Source: CAWVWF01 sp963933885
GTDB taxonomy: Bacteria; Bacteroidota; Bacteroidia; Flavobacteriales_C; GCA-002722245
NCBI GenBank assembly: GCA_963933885.1
Contig: CAWVWF010000016.1
Span: 1 to 31,703, forward strand
DNA length: 31,703 nucleotides
Direction of reading: 5' to 3'
A program made the translations under genes and the position numbers. This document shows positions 17,348 through 25,921 of the stretch, one piece after another. Within the stretch, counting starts at the first letter, position 1. Each line of letters starts with the position of its first letter. The notes below the pieces were generated by a model, which worked only from the letters and a program-made list of their open reading frames with translations, did no database searches and was not told where the DNA came from.

Positions 17348-19294
17348 TTAATTACCAAGTTGTTTTAAACCTTTTATTAAAATGGTTAAATCATTTAAAA
17401 TATGATAATCTTTTACGTATTGAATATTGATTTTATCCAATGAAGACTGGTTTAAAGTAGTGCTTTTAAATCGATCGATAGGAGAGAGTATTCCCTTTTT
17501 TAGTAAGGGAAGCTCTTTACTTTGATTGAAGCTTTTACTATAGCCTACCCACGTGTTCTTTCCTTTAATAACATCTAAGATATTAATTAATAAAGATTTT
17601 GGTTTTTCTACAGTGAAAGCAAGAAGAGGTGATAATGTAAATAATATTAAACTAGTTATTATATCAAAAACTCTTTTACTTCTTTTGTTTTCAGGTTTAT
17701 TGAGTGAATTTATGTCAATAAAATATAATTCGCCAGGTGAATTAATAGAAGAGCTTCCTAGAATAAATAAAGATTCTGGTGGAGCTATTTTGAACTCTGT
17801 TTCTCTTGAAGAAAGAGATTCCATACTACCAATTATTTGATTTGCAGAAAGGTCTTTTGCGCAAAAAATCACCTCATCTAATCTATGAATCTGAATAATT
17901 TCTTCTAATTGATTAACACTTCCAACATATTTCTTATTGTCATCTTCTTGTTCCGAAGATATATTAATGAAATTTTGAGGCGAGAAATCTGATTTTTCAA
18001 GAATGTCTTTAACACGATCCAGTTCTTCACTCATTCCAACAATACCAATGTTTTTTCTGGAATTAGAATCAATTTCGAAATCTCCGAATTTAATAAAGTG
18101 AGCAATTAATCTAGTTATGCTTAAGGCAAATGCTGCCCAAATTGTACTGAAAATTGTTATAGCTCTTGAGAATCTGAATTCCTCTGCTATAAGAGAATAT
18201 GTGATAAGTATAATAATTGAACCTATTACAACACCATTTAATACCTTTCCTAATTTTATTTTTTTTCGATAACCTCCGAAGAATGCAACTACAGTTAACA
18301 TGATTGCAATTATCGCTGGGATTTCATAATGTAAATAGGCTTCTGGATATTCCCAGCCTTTATGATTTTCCCATAAAGTTTTAAACCCTAAAATTCCAGT
18401 AAATAATAATCCAGCATCCATGATAGGAAGAATAGATTGTTTTAAACCTCTACTCGTTATAGCTACACCTGCTCTAAGGTAAATCGCAATGTTAATTAGG
18501 AAACTGAATAAGCTGGCGTTTTTCTGAGAAAAATGTTTTTTTGCGAAAATGATCATCGCATTGTAAAAAACAAATACGTAATTAACGGAACTCTTTTTTG
18601 TACTTTCTCCTTTATAATGAATAATACGTGTGTCTGAGAAATAGTAGTTTTTATATCCACTTTTGATTAATCGATATGATAAATCAATGTCTTCTCCATA
18701 CATGAAAAATGCTTCGTCTAGTAAACCAACCTTGTCTAAAGCTTCTTTTCTCATGAGCATAAAGGCTCCAGATAAGATTTCTATTTCGTGATTTTCATTC
18801 TTGTCTAAATATCCACAATGGTATTTCCCGAACTTTTTACTTTTCGGAAAAATAGAAGACAATCCAGATATTTTATGAAAAGCAACAGTGGGAGTAGGTA
18901 AGCTTCTTTTAGATTCGGGTAAGAAAATTCCCTTCCCGTCAACCATTTTCACTCCTAAACCTCCAGCTTTTGGAGTTTTATCCATAAAGTCTACAACTTT
19001 CTCAAAAGTATCTTCTTCTACAAGAGTGTCTGGATTTAATAAGAGAACGTATTCTCCAATAGATTTTCTTATTGCTAAATTATTCCCTTTTGAAAAACCT
19101 AAGTTTTCTTTTGAAGCGATAAGTTTAACCTGTGGGAATTTTTCTTTCACCATTTCCACAGATCCATCAACAGAATTATTATCAACCACCCATACTTCTG
19201 ACTCAACATTATTAGTTGCGGCAAAAACAGAGTGTAAACATTGCTCTAGGAAATGTTGTACGTTATAATTTACTATTACAATTGATAGTTTCAA
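17348..19294 (-). CDS. GT2 glycosyltransferase fused to a degenerate polyprenyl-phosphate sugar transferase
   Basis: The protein has 648 residues and starts at a TTG: MKLSIVIVNYNV is a classic GT2 opening, and no in-frame ATG exists before the upstream stop. Residues 1-240 are a rhamnosyltransferase-like GT2 domain with VDNNSVDGS (37-45), LNPDT (86-90) and EDIDLSYR (201-208). About five membrane segments follow (260-400). A Rossmann-like domain at 414-530 (NIGIVGMSEEL) resembles the CoA_binding_3 domain of WbaP-type enzymes. The last 110 residues begin KRVFDIITSLILF like a sugar-phosphate transferase, but the usual stretch up to NTWVGY is cut to about 25 residues, removing the catalytic Asp-Glu region. 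Surface polysaccharide or lipid-linked glycan synthesis is likely. It lies 46 bases downstream of recR. Confidence 0.85.
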   Translation of the reverse strand: MKLSIVIVNYNVQHFLEQCLHSVFAATNNVESEVWVVDNNSVDGSVEMVKEKFPQVKLIASKENLGFSKGNNLAIRKSIGEYVLLLNPDTLVEEDTFEKVVDFMDKTPKAGGLGVKMVDGKGIFLPESKRSLPTPTVAFHKISGLSSIFPKSKKFGKYHCGYLDKNENHEIEILSGAFMLMRKEALDKVGLLDEAFFMYGEDIDLSYRLIKSGYKNYYFSDTRIIHYKGESTKKSSVNYVFVFYNAMIIFAKKHFSQKNASLFSFLINIAIYLRAGVAITSRGLKQSILPIMDAGLLFTGILGFKTLWENHKGWEYPEAYLHYEIPAIIAIMLTVVAFFGGYRKKIKLGKVLNGVVIGSIIILITYSLIAEEFRFSRAITIFSTIWAAFALSITRLIAHFIKFGDFEIDSNSRKNIGIVGMSEELDRVKDILEKSDFSPQNFINISSEQEDDNKKYVGSVNQLEEIIQIHRLDEVIFCAKDLSANQIIGSMESLSSRETEFKIAPPESLFILGSSSINSPGELYFIDINSLNKPENKRSKRVFDIITSLILFTLSPLLAFTVEKPKSLLINILDVIKGKNTWVGYSKSFNQSKELPLLKKGILSPIDRFKSTTLNQSSLDKINIQYVKDYHILNDLTILIKGLKQLGN

Positions 19295-19340
19295 ATTGGT
19301 GGTGCTAAGGTTAGTACTAATTTAGGAAAAATGTAGCGAG

Positions 19341-19958
19341 TTATAAACTGTTTTGATACGGAACTCTGTTTAATATGCTCTTTCCTAAAGTTACTTCATC
19401 AGTATATTCGATTTGATCACCAAAAGAAACGCCTCGAGCTACTGTGCTTAGTTTTATTGGGAAATCTTTTAATTTTTTGGAAATGAAGAAGTTAGTAGTG
19501 TCACCTTCCATTGTAATTCTTAATGCTAGTAAAACTTCTTGAAGTTCTGGGGTCTTTTCAATTCGTTGAATTAATGACTCAATATTCAAATCGTTTGGTC
19601 CAATTCCATCCATTGGAGAAATTATACCTCCTAAAACATGATATCTTCCTTTAAATTGATGTGTTTTTTCTATTGCAATAATATCTTTTACATCTTCTAC
19701 AATACAAAGAATTTCATCTGAGCGTTTTGTTGAATTACAAATATTACACTGCTCACTATCAGAAAGATTATGACAAACTTTACATTCATGAATCCGTTCT
19801 TTCATCGTTAAAAGAGCATTTCCGAAATCATTAATAAACGAATCATCTTTCTTTATTAATTGTAAAGCATACCTTAAAGCAGTCTTTTTACCAACACCTG
19901 GAAGAGCATTGAAATAATCTGCTATCTCTTGTAAAACCTTTAAAGAAGATTGATCCAT
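19341..19958 (-). CDS. recR: Recombination mediator protein RecR
   Basis: The 205-residue length is normal for RecR. An N-terminal helix-hairpin-helix (LPGVGKKTALRYALQL) binds DNA. A C4 zinc finger follows (Cys59, Cys62, Cys71, Cys74: CKVCHNLSDSEQCNIC), and a Toprim domain (about 83-180) contains VEDVKD and ITMEGDTT. With RecF/RecO it loads RecA onto SSB-coated gaps. It starts at an ATG preceded by a perfect TACTTTTG element only 4 bases upstream, so its mRNA may be leaderless. It is divergent from tex and followed by the glycosyltransferase gene. Confidence 0.95.
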   Translation of the reverse strand: MDQSSLKVLQEIADYFNALPGVGKKTALRYALQLIKKDDSFINDFGNALLTMKERIHECKVCHNLSDSEQCNICNSTKRSDEILCIVEDVKDIIAIEKTHQFKGRYHVLGGIISPMDGIGPNDLNIESLIQRIEKTPELQEVLLALRITMEGDTTNFFISKKLKDFPIKLSTVARGVSFGDQIEYTDEVTLGKSILNRVPYQNSL

Positions 19959-19979
19959 ATTACAAAAGTATTACTTTTA
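19950..19979 (+). promoter_or_regulatory. tex promoter (TTG-N19-TACTTTTA)
   Basis: TTG (19950-19952) is separated by exactly 19 bases from TACTTTTA (19972-19979), a 7-of-8 match to TAnnTTTG. The tex ATG is 35 bases downstream. The -33 part lies inside the first codons of recR, and the -7 box sits one base away from the recR -7 box on the other strand. Confidence 0.55.
19963..19970 (-). promoter_or_regulatory. -7 element of recR promoter (near-leaderless)
   Basis: Minus-strand TACTTTTG is a perfect TAnnTTTG and ends 4 bases before the recR ATG. A TTA lies 20 bases upstream where TTG is expected. The predicted start of transcription falls at or next to the start codon. Confidence 0.55.
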
Positions 19980-20014
19980 TAGATGCGCTGTAATTCTAAT
20001 CGAAAAAAAATAAT

Positions 20015-22135
20015 ATGACATCTAAATTTTCTTCAATAATAGCTTCCGAATTCAATTTGAAAATTGATAATGTAAAAGCTGTTGTTTCGCTTTTGAATGA
20101 AGGCGCAACTGTTCCTTTTATTGCAAGATATAGAAAGGATCAAACGGGGGGAATGGAAGATATTAATGTTTTCGAAGTTCAAAAGAAATTATCAGTTTTA
20201 AATGATCTTGCTAAAAGAAAGAAACACATTTTATCAGTAATTTCTGATCAAGGTAAATTAGAAGACTTACTAAAGCAGAAAATCGAAGATTGCTGGGATG
20301 AGAAGAAATTAGAAGATATTTATCTTCCTTTTAAACCAAAAAGAAAAACAAAAGCAGAAACAGCGCGACAAAATGGATTAGAAGTATTTGCTAAAATTAT
20401 CATGAAACAAGATCGTGATTATAAAGCAAGCGCAAGTCGTTTCTTGAAAGGTGATATTAAAACCATAAGTGATGCCGTTGAAGGAGCTCAGTTTATAATT
20501 GCTGAATGGATGAGTGAAAACCAAGCAGTAAGAAATAGAATAAGAGGGTTGTTTCAACGCAAAGGTGAGTTGGTTTCAAAAATTAAAAAAGGGAAAGAAA
20601 GAGAAGGAGAGAAATATGAACAGTATTTTGAATATAGTCAGAAAGCAACTAAAGTTCCTTCTCATAGGTTTTTAGCTATTCAAAGAGCTCAGGAGGAAAG
20701 TATTTTATCCGCTTCTATTAAAATAGATAAAAAAGAGGCTATTGAAAGTATTCAATCTTTCTTTGTAAAAGGTAATGATGCTTCTTCTAAAGTAGTTTTG
20801 GAAGCTTTGAATGATGCCTATAAACGACTGATTAAGCCTTCTATTGAGAATGAAATTTGGAAAGAAATCAGAGCGAAATCTGATGATGTAGCAATCCAGG
20901 TTTTTGCTAAGAATCTAAAACAATTATTATTAGTTCCGCCATTAGGTAGTAAGCGTGTTTTAGCAATAGATCCAGGTTTTAAGTCTGGCTGTAAAGTAGT
21001 GTGCTTAGATGAACAAGGTGATTTAGTTCATAATGAAAATGTTTTCCCACATCCACCTCAGAAGCAATTCAGCGAATCTATATCAAAAATTGAAAGTTTA
21101 GTTCATACTTATAAAATTGAATCTATTGCAATTGGAAATGGAACTGCTGGAAGAGAAACAGAAGATCTTGTGAAGCAAATGAAGTTTTCACATGATGTTG
21201 AAGTATTTATGGTAAACGAAAATGGAGCTTCAATATATTCTGCTTCGAGCATAGGGAGAGAAGAATTCCCAAATCATGATGTAACAGTTAGAGGAGCAGT
21301 CTCTATTGGTAGGAGGTTAATGGATCCTTTGGCTGAATTAGTGAAGATTGATCCTAAATCCATTGGAGTTGGCCAATATCAACATGATGTAGATCAAACT
21401 AAGCTTAAAGTAGAACTAGATCATATTGTTGAGTCATGCGTAAATCAAGTTGGAGTTAACGTAAATACTGCGAGTGAATATTTATTGCAGTATGTTGCAG
21501 GTGTAGGAAAAACGTTAGCTAGTAATATAGTTAATGTTAGAAAAGAGAATGGAGCATTTAAAAATAGAATCGCTTTAAAAAAGGTACCTAGATTAGGTGG
21601 GAAAGTATTTGAGCAATGTGCTGGGTTTATGCGTGTGAAAGGGGATAATCCATTAGACAATACCTCCGTACATCCAGAAAATTATAAAGATGTTAGTTTG
21701 ATTGCTAAATCATTAAATAAAAATTTAGATGATTTGATTAATGATGACGAAATTGATGAATCTTTAATTGATGAAAAGGTCAAAATTAGTTTAGGGGCTT
21801 TTACTTTAAAGGATATCATAACAGAACTATCAAAAAAAGGCTTTGATCCAAGAGAGAAAATTCAGAAATTTAGTTTTGACCAATCTTTAAAGTCTATTGA
21901 AGACGTTAAGGAAGGAATGATTATCTCGGGCTTAGTCACTAATTTAACCAATTTTGGAGCTTTCGTTGATATTGGAATTAAGGAAAATGGTTTGGTGCAT
22001 ATTTCTCATATTGTAGATCGATATATTTCAAGTCCAATGGATGTTTTAAATCTTAACGACAATGTGAAAGTGAAGGTGGTTTCAGTTGATGTTTCTAAAA
22101 AAAGAATAGCACTTTCGATTAAAGAAGCTATTTGA
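20015..22135 (+). CDS. tex: Tex-family RNA-binding transcription accessory protein
   Basis: The protein has 706 residues, slightly shorter than E. coli-type Tex (about 770). The N-terminal helical region opens with LLNEGATVPFIARYRKDQTG, the Tex signature. A YqgF/RNase H-like domain carries LAIDPGFKSGCKVV (about 322-335) and IAIGNGTAGRET. A tandem helix-hairpin-helix region contains LLQYVAGVGKTLASNIV and VPRLGGKVFEQCAGF, and the C-terminal S1 domain (about 630-706) contains GLVTNLTNFGAFVDIGIKEN and GLVHIS. Tex binds nucleic acid and is linked to transcription; the precise mechanism varies between reports. The stop codon overlaps the promoter of the next gene, which also encodes S1-like domains, so the two RNA-binding genes are neighbours with separate transcription possible. 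Confidence 0.95.
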   Translation: MTSKFSSIIASEFNLKIDNVKAVVSLLNEGATVPFIARYRKDQTGGMEDINVFEVQKKLSVLNDLAKRKKHILSVISDQGKLEDLLKQKIEDCWDEKKLEDIYLPFKPKRKTKAETARQNGLEVFAKIIMKQDRDYKASASRFLKGDIKTISDAVEGAQFIIAEWMSENQAVRNRIRGLFQRKGELVSKIKKGKEREGEKYEQYFEYSQKATKVPSHRFLAIQRAQEESILSASIKIDKKEAIESIQSFFVKGNDASSKVVLEALNDAYKRLIKPSIENEIWKEIRAKSDDVAIQVFAKNLKQLLLVPPLGSKRVLAIDPGFKSGCKVVCLDEQGDLVHNENVFPHPPQKQFSESISKIESLVHTYKIESIAIGNGTAGRETEDLVKQMKFSHDVEVFMVNENGASIYSASSIGREEFPNHDVTVRGAVSIGRRLMDPLAELVKIDPKSIGVGQYQHDVDQTKLKVELDHIVESCVNQVGVNVNTASEYLLQYVAGVGKTLASNIVNVRKENGAFKNRIALKKVPRLGGKVFEQCAGFMRVKGDNPLDNTSVHPENYKDVSLIAKSLNKNLDDLINDDEIDESLIDEKVKISLGAFTLKDIITELSKKGFDPREKIQKFSFDQSLKSIEDVKEGMIISGLVTNLTNFGAFVDIGIKENGLVHISHIVDRYISSPMDVLNLNDNVKVKVVSVDVSKKRIALSIKEAI

Positions 22136-22166
22136 TTGAAAGTAACGGTGAGAACGCCTATCTTTG
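22136..22166 (+). promoter_or_regulatory. CvfB-like gene promoter (TTG-N20-TATCTTTG), leaderless type
   Basis: TTG (22136-22138), 20 bases, then TATCTTTG (22159-22166), a perfect -7 element, followed by only 4 bases and the ATG at 22171. This fixes the start codon choice over the upstream in-frame TTG at 22132 and predicts a transcript starting at or next to the ATG. Confidence 0.7.
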
Positions 22167-22170
22167 CATC

Positions 22171-23016
22171 ATGAATGAGATCGAGTTAGGTAAAATGAAT
22201 TTGTTAACCGTTGCAAGGCAAGAACCGCAAGGGATGTATTTAAATTTAAAAACAGGAGATCCTCTTGATCAAGTGTTGTTACCTAATGCCTATATTGAGG
22301 AAGGTTTAGAGATTGGAGATGATATTAATGTTTTCGTTTATTTAGATAATGAAGAAAGGATAATTGCAACAACTTTAAAACCTAAATTGTTGATCAATCA
22401 ATTCGCTTCTTTATCCGCTGATCAAGTAAATACTTCAGGTGCTTTTATGGATATGGGAATTGTAAAGCAATTACTTGTACCTTATAAAGAGCAAGCTGAA
22501 CCTATGGAAGAGGGGAGGAACTATGTAGTTTATATGTATTTGGATGATAAATCTGGTAGACTTGTAGCAACTTCAAAAGTAAATCGATATTTATCAAATG
22601 AAGATGTTGATTTAAAGATTGGTGATGAAGTAGATCTTATTATAATGCACTCTTCAGAGTTAGGAAGAAACGTAATCGTTAATAATCTTCACCATGGATT
22701 AATTTTCAATAGTGATGTTAATCAAGCTTTAAAAGTAGGTCAGTCGTTGAAAGGTTTTGTTAAGACAGCTAGAGAAGATGGTAAATTAGATGTTATTCTT
22801 CAGCAAGAAGGTATTGGTAGTATCGAACCAAATGCTCAGAAGTTACTTGACATTCTGAATGCTAATGACGGTTTCTTAGATTTAAATGATAAGAGTAATC
22901 CTGATTTAATTGCAAAGAAAGTTGCAATGAGTAAAAAATCGTTTAAAAAGGCAATAGGTAATTTATATAAGGCTCGTAAAATAACGATTTCTCCAGAGGG
23001 TATTAAATTAAATTAA
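22171..23016 (+). CDS. CvfB-like S1 RNA-binding protein
   Basis: The protein has 281 residues from the ATG at 22171. An in-frame TTG at 22132 would overlap tex, but the promoter sits between the two, so the ATG is preferred. Several S1-like beta-barrels are visible (GMYLNLKTGDPLDQVLLP; VNTSGAFMDMGIVKQLLVP; LGRNVIVNNLHHGLIF; VGQSLKGFVKTAREDGKLDV). A C-terminal winged-helix-like segment follows (DGFLDLNDKSNPDLIAKKV to the end, with the S.KSFKKAIGNLYK helix). This order matches CvfB/YitL proteins, RNA-binding regulators first linked to virulence-factor expression in Staphylococcus. In this organism its targets are unknown. It follows tex directly, but has its own promoter. Confidence 0.85.
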   Translation: MNEIELGKMNLLTVARQEPQGMYLNLKTGDPLDQVLLPNAYIEEGLEIGDDINVFVYLDNEERIIATTLKPKLLINQFASLSADQVNTSGAFMDMGIVKQLLVPYKEQAEPMEEGRNYVVYMYLDDKSGRLVATSKVNRYLSNEDVDLKIGDEVDLIIMHSSELGRNVIVNNLHHGLIFNSDVNQALKVGQSLKGFVKTAREDGKLDVILQQEGIGSIEPNAQKLLDILNANDGFLDLNDKSNPDLIAKKVAMSKKSFKKAIGNLYKARKITISPEGIKLN

Positions 23017-23083
23017 AGGAAGCTTTTATCGAAACAACTTCACGAAAGTAACGTAGGTTTTTTGTGTTTAAAAGAACTTTGTT

Positions 23084-25372
23084 TTGAGATACGTATTACT
23101 ATACATTTTTTTAATTCTAACGAGTTTAGGCTTTTCTAAATCTACGCATCAAGATAACTTGAATGTTTTGTCAGTTTCTGAAACGAATACTGATAAAGTT
23201 CAAGCCTATCTAAATATTATTAAAGGTGTAGTTAAAAAAGAACCTGATACTGCAAGTATTTATATTCATAAGTTAGATGAATTGTTATTACATGAAGAAT
23301 TGCAATTATCAGTTGATGATCGCTCCAGTTTCAATTTCTATAAAGGTGTTTATCAATATAAAAAGCGAAATTATCTAAGAGCTATAAAACCCATTGAAGC
23401 ATCATTAATTGTAAACCCAAATGATACATTAAAAGGGAATAAATATTTTTATTTAGGGCTGTCTCATAAACTTTTAGGCAATTATTCTCAAGCAACAGAA
23501 AATTTTATCAATGCGATTAAAATGTATGAGGCGAAAGATGATAATTATGCAATTCTAAATATTTATATCAACCTTGGGAATGTATGTGGTAAGATTAAAA
23601 ATTACGGAAAAGGATTAGAGTATTTCTCTAAAGCATTAGAGTTGGCAAAAATCACCGGTAACGAATCTTTAAACCGTGTGATTTATAATAATATGGGGAA
23701 TGCGTTTCAAGCACTCGAAGATTACGATTTAGCACTATCCAATTTCACAGCTAGTTATGAAGGCGCATTAGCATCCAATTACAAAAAAGGGCAATTTTTA
23801 ACTTTGATTAATATCGCTAATGCGAAGAAAATGTTGAATCGAAATGATGAGGCGTTGGGACATCTAACTACAGCATTAAGGTTAGCTGATACTTTAGCTG
23901 ATCCGCTTTCGAAAGGTACTATTTTCTATGAATTAGGAAGTTTTTTTACAGATCTTAAAAAGACAAAACAAGCACAGTTTTATTTAGAGAAAGCTTTTTT
24001 AATTGCAGATACGATGCAAAATTATCCACATCTACAGGTTATTTATGAATCCTACAGGAAGCTTTATAAATCTAAAGGAGATTATAAAAAAGCCTTTTAT
24101 TATTATGAGAAATATGAAGAGGTTAAAGATTTTATCTCAACGAGAGAAAATAAATTAAAAGTTACCCAACTATATTCTGAATTTGAGTTTGAAAAAAAAG
24201 AACAGAAACTTGAGTTGTTGGAGCAAGAAACTCAAATTGAAAGACAGAAAAATAAAATTCAAGAAGCGGAACTTTCTGAGCGAGCTATAAAAGGTGAAAG
24301 AGACTCTATTTTTATTTACTTGCTAATTGGAATTGGAATTCTGTTACTTGTTTTAGCAGCTGGGTTAGGACTGATTACAACTTTAAAGCATAAGAAGAAT
24401 GGTGAGTTGCACGAATTTAATGTCGCATTAGAAGAATCAAAAGAGGAGATTGAATCTCAGAATACTGAACTCGAAGATGTAAATACAAATCTAGGAGAGA
24501 TTAATAATGAGTTACTTAGTAAAAATAGAGAAATTGAATCTCAGAAAGAAGAGTTGCAATCACAAAGAGATTTATTGAACCTAACAAATTTAGAGTTGAA
24601 GGTTAGGAATAAAGACGTTACAGATAGTATTCATTATGCTCAGAAAATTCAGCAAGCTATGTTGAATTCATCGTTTCAAATTGATGAAGCAGGAATGGAA
24701 CATTTTAAATTCTATAAACCAAGGGATATTGTAAGTGGTGATTTCTATTGGGGGAATAAAATAGAAGATAAACTGATCGTAGTTATTGGGGATTGTACTG
24801 GACATGGTGTTCCAGGGGCATTCATGAGTTGTCTAGGTATTTCATTATTGAATGAAATCGTTTTTGGTAGAAATATTATAAAACCTCATACGATACTAGA
24901 GAATTTAAGGAACTTAGTTATTCAGTTAATTGCAACTGACCGAAATGCTGATTTACAAATTGGTGATGGGATGGATATTTCAATTGTTGTAATTGATTTG
25001 AAAACTAGAATGATGGAGTTTTCGGGCGCTATGAACGGGGTTACTATTGTAAGTGACGGAGTAATGCAAGAAGTAAAGGGTGACAAAAGCCCGATCGGTC
25101 AACATATTATTCCAAATCACACTTTCACCTTACAAGAGTTTCAGTTAAAGGAAAATGATCATATCTATATGTCTACCGATGGTTATAAAGATCAGTTTGG
25201 AGGTCCTAAGAATAAAAAGATGGGGAAGCGTAGAATGAATGAGGCTTTTGTTGATGTGTCTACTGAAACTATTCCTGTTCAATATTCTAAAATTATAAGT
25301 TTATATAAAAATTGGAAAACGTTTGAAGATCAAATAGACGATGTTTGTCTGTTTGGAATGAAGATTAAATAG
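23084..25372 (+). CDS. TPR sensor with C-terminal SpoIIE-type PP2C phosphatase
   Basis: The protein has 762 residues and starts at a TTG; no in-frame ATG lies between it and the upstream stop, and a signal peptide (MRYVLLYIFLILTSLGFSKS) begins immediately. Periplasmic TPR-like repeats cover about 80-350. A coiled coil (365-405), one membrane helix (about 409-434) and a cytoplasmic coiled coil (440-510) lead to the SpoIIE/RsbU phosphatase at about 515-762. Metal-binding Asp residues are in SGDFYWG (Asp553), GDCTGHGVPG (Asp570), GDGMD (about 631), STDG (Asp699) and DQIDD (752-753). Such phosphatases usually remove phosphate from an anti-sigma-factor antagonist or act in other Ser/Thr signalling. 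No STAS protein or RsbW kinase is in the window, so its substrate is not known. Confidence 0.9.
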   Translation: MRYVLLYIFLILTSLGFSKSTHQDNLNVLSVSETNTDKVQAYLNIIKGVVKKEPDTASIYIHKLDELLLHEELQLSVDDRSSFNFYKGVYQYKKRNYLRAIKPIEASLIVNPNDTLKGNKYFYLGLSHKLLGNYSQATENFINAIKMYEAKDDNYAILNIYINLGNVCGKIKNYGKGLEYFSKALELAKITGNESLNRVIYNNMGNAFQALEDYDLALSNFTASYEGALASNYKKGQFLTLINIANAKKMLNRNDEALGHLTTALRLADTLADPLSKGTIFYELGSFFTDLKKTKQAQFYLEKAFLIADTMQNYPHLQVIYESYRKLYKSKGDYKKAFYYYEKYEEVKDFISTRENKLKVTQLYSEFEFEKKEQKLELLEQETQIERQKNKIQEAELSERAIKGERDSIFIYLLIGIGILLLVLAAGLGLITTLKHKKNGELHEFNVALEESKEEIESQNTELEDVNTNLGEINNELLSKNREIESQKEELQSQRDLLNLTNLELKVRNKDVTDSIHYAQKIQQAMLNSSFQIDEAGMEHFKFYKPRDIVSGDFYWGNKIEDKLIVVIGDCTGHGVPGAFMSCLGISLLNEIVFGRNIIKPHTILENLRNLVIQLIATDRNADLQIGDGMDISIVVIDLKTRMMEFSGAMNGVTIVSDGVMQEVKGDKSPIGQHIIPNHTFTLQEFQLKENDHIYMSTDGYKDQFGGPKNKKMGKRRMNEAFVDVSTETIPVQYSKIISLYKNWKTFEDQIDDVCLFGMKIK

Positions 25373-25419
25373 ATAATCGCACTTACATTTTTTGTTCAGT
25401 ATGTCCTGTTGTAAAGAGT

Positions 25420-25433
25420 CTAAACTAGTTTAG
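25420..25433. promoter_or_regulatory. 14-bp perfect palindrome, possible operator
   Basis: CTAAACTAGTTTAG is a perfect palindrome in the 155-base gap between the phosphatase gene and the small lipoprotein gene. It could be a dimeric regulator site. The rest of the gap shows no gene; an isolated GAGGAGGT (25465-25472) has no start codon at usable distance. Confidence 0.25.
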
Positions 25434-25527
25434 TTGTGATGAGTTTGGTTCAATAACGTTCGTTGAGGAGGTAATAATAAAATATAATAAGCCTCTAATC
25501 AATTAGTATTATCACTACAATTGTTAC

Positions 25528-25917
25528 GTGATAAAATCTCTAGCCTTATTTATAATTTTAATTTTTGTAATTATCCGGTGTAGATCTACAACGGATAAAA
25601 CAGTTAATGAACTTTCTGTTTCTGGTAGATGGATCTTGGATAAAACTATGGATTCATATACAAATGAATGGAGGGAGAAAGTAAACACAATTCAATTTTA
25701 TTTTTTGGATGAAGGTAAGTTTATAAGAACAGATAATGCCTTGAAAATCTGTACTGGAACTTATCTGGTGATGAACAAAACTTACATCGTAAATCACGAT
25801 TGTAATACAAGTGAATTACGTTATAAGCTAGAGAACTTGTCAATAGACTCCTTGCAAATTAGTACAGTAGGGAGACATGGTAAAGTTTATTATCAATTTC
25901 ACAAACAAAAACCTTAA
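25528..25917 (+). CDS. Small lipocalin-like putative lipoprotein
   Basis: The protein has 129 residues and starts at a GTG. A hydrophobic stretch ends at Cys18 (FVIIRC), so it may be a lipoprotein, but Arg at the -1 position is not a standard lipobox residue. The body has the pattern of small Bacteroidota lipocalin-like proteins: GRWILD near the start, an aromatic strand FYFLDEGKFIR, CTGTYLV, and LENLSIDSLQI near the end. No catalytic residues are recognised. The stop is followed after 4 bases by the ATG of the secreted M43 protease, so the two are probably translated from one mRNA and may work together (inhibitor, chaperone or unrelated cargo are all possible). The start codon is less certain than the frame. 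Confidence 0.6.
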   Translation: MIKSLALFIILIFVIIRCRSTTDKTVNELSVSGRWILDKTMDSYTNEWREKVNTIQFYFLDEGKFIRTDNALKICTGTYLVMNKTYIVNHDCNTSELRYKLENLSIDSLQISTVGRHGKVYYQFHKQKP

Positions 25918-25921
25918 CATT

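Noticed and set aside
18888..19268. Antisense open frame of 126 codons inside the GT2 domain
   Set aside because: It mirrors conserved glycosyltransferase codons and has no family features of its own.
22132..22170. Upstream TTG start for the CvfB-like gene overlapping tex
   Set aside because: The promoter with a perfect TATCTTTG lies between this TTG and the ATG at 22171, so the ATG is the better start.
25465..25472. GAGGAGGT resembling a strong ribosome binding site
   Set aside because: No start codon follows at usable distance, and strong Shine-Dalgarno sites are not used by the other genes here.
25877..25921. Upstream in-frame start for the M43 protease inside the lipoprotein gene
   Set aside because: It would put 15 polar residues before a perfect signal peptide; the ATG at 25922 fits secretion.
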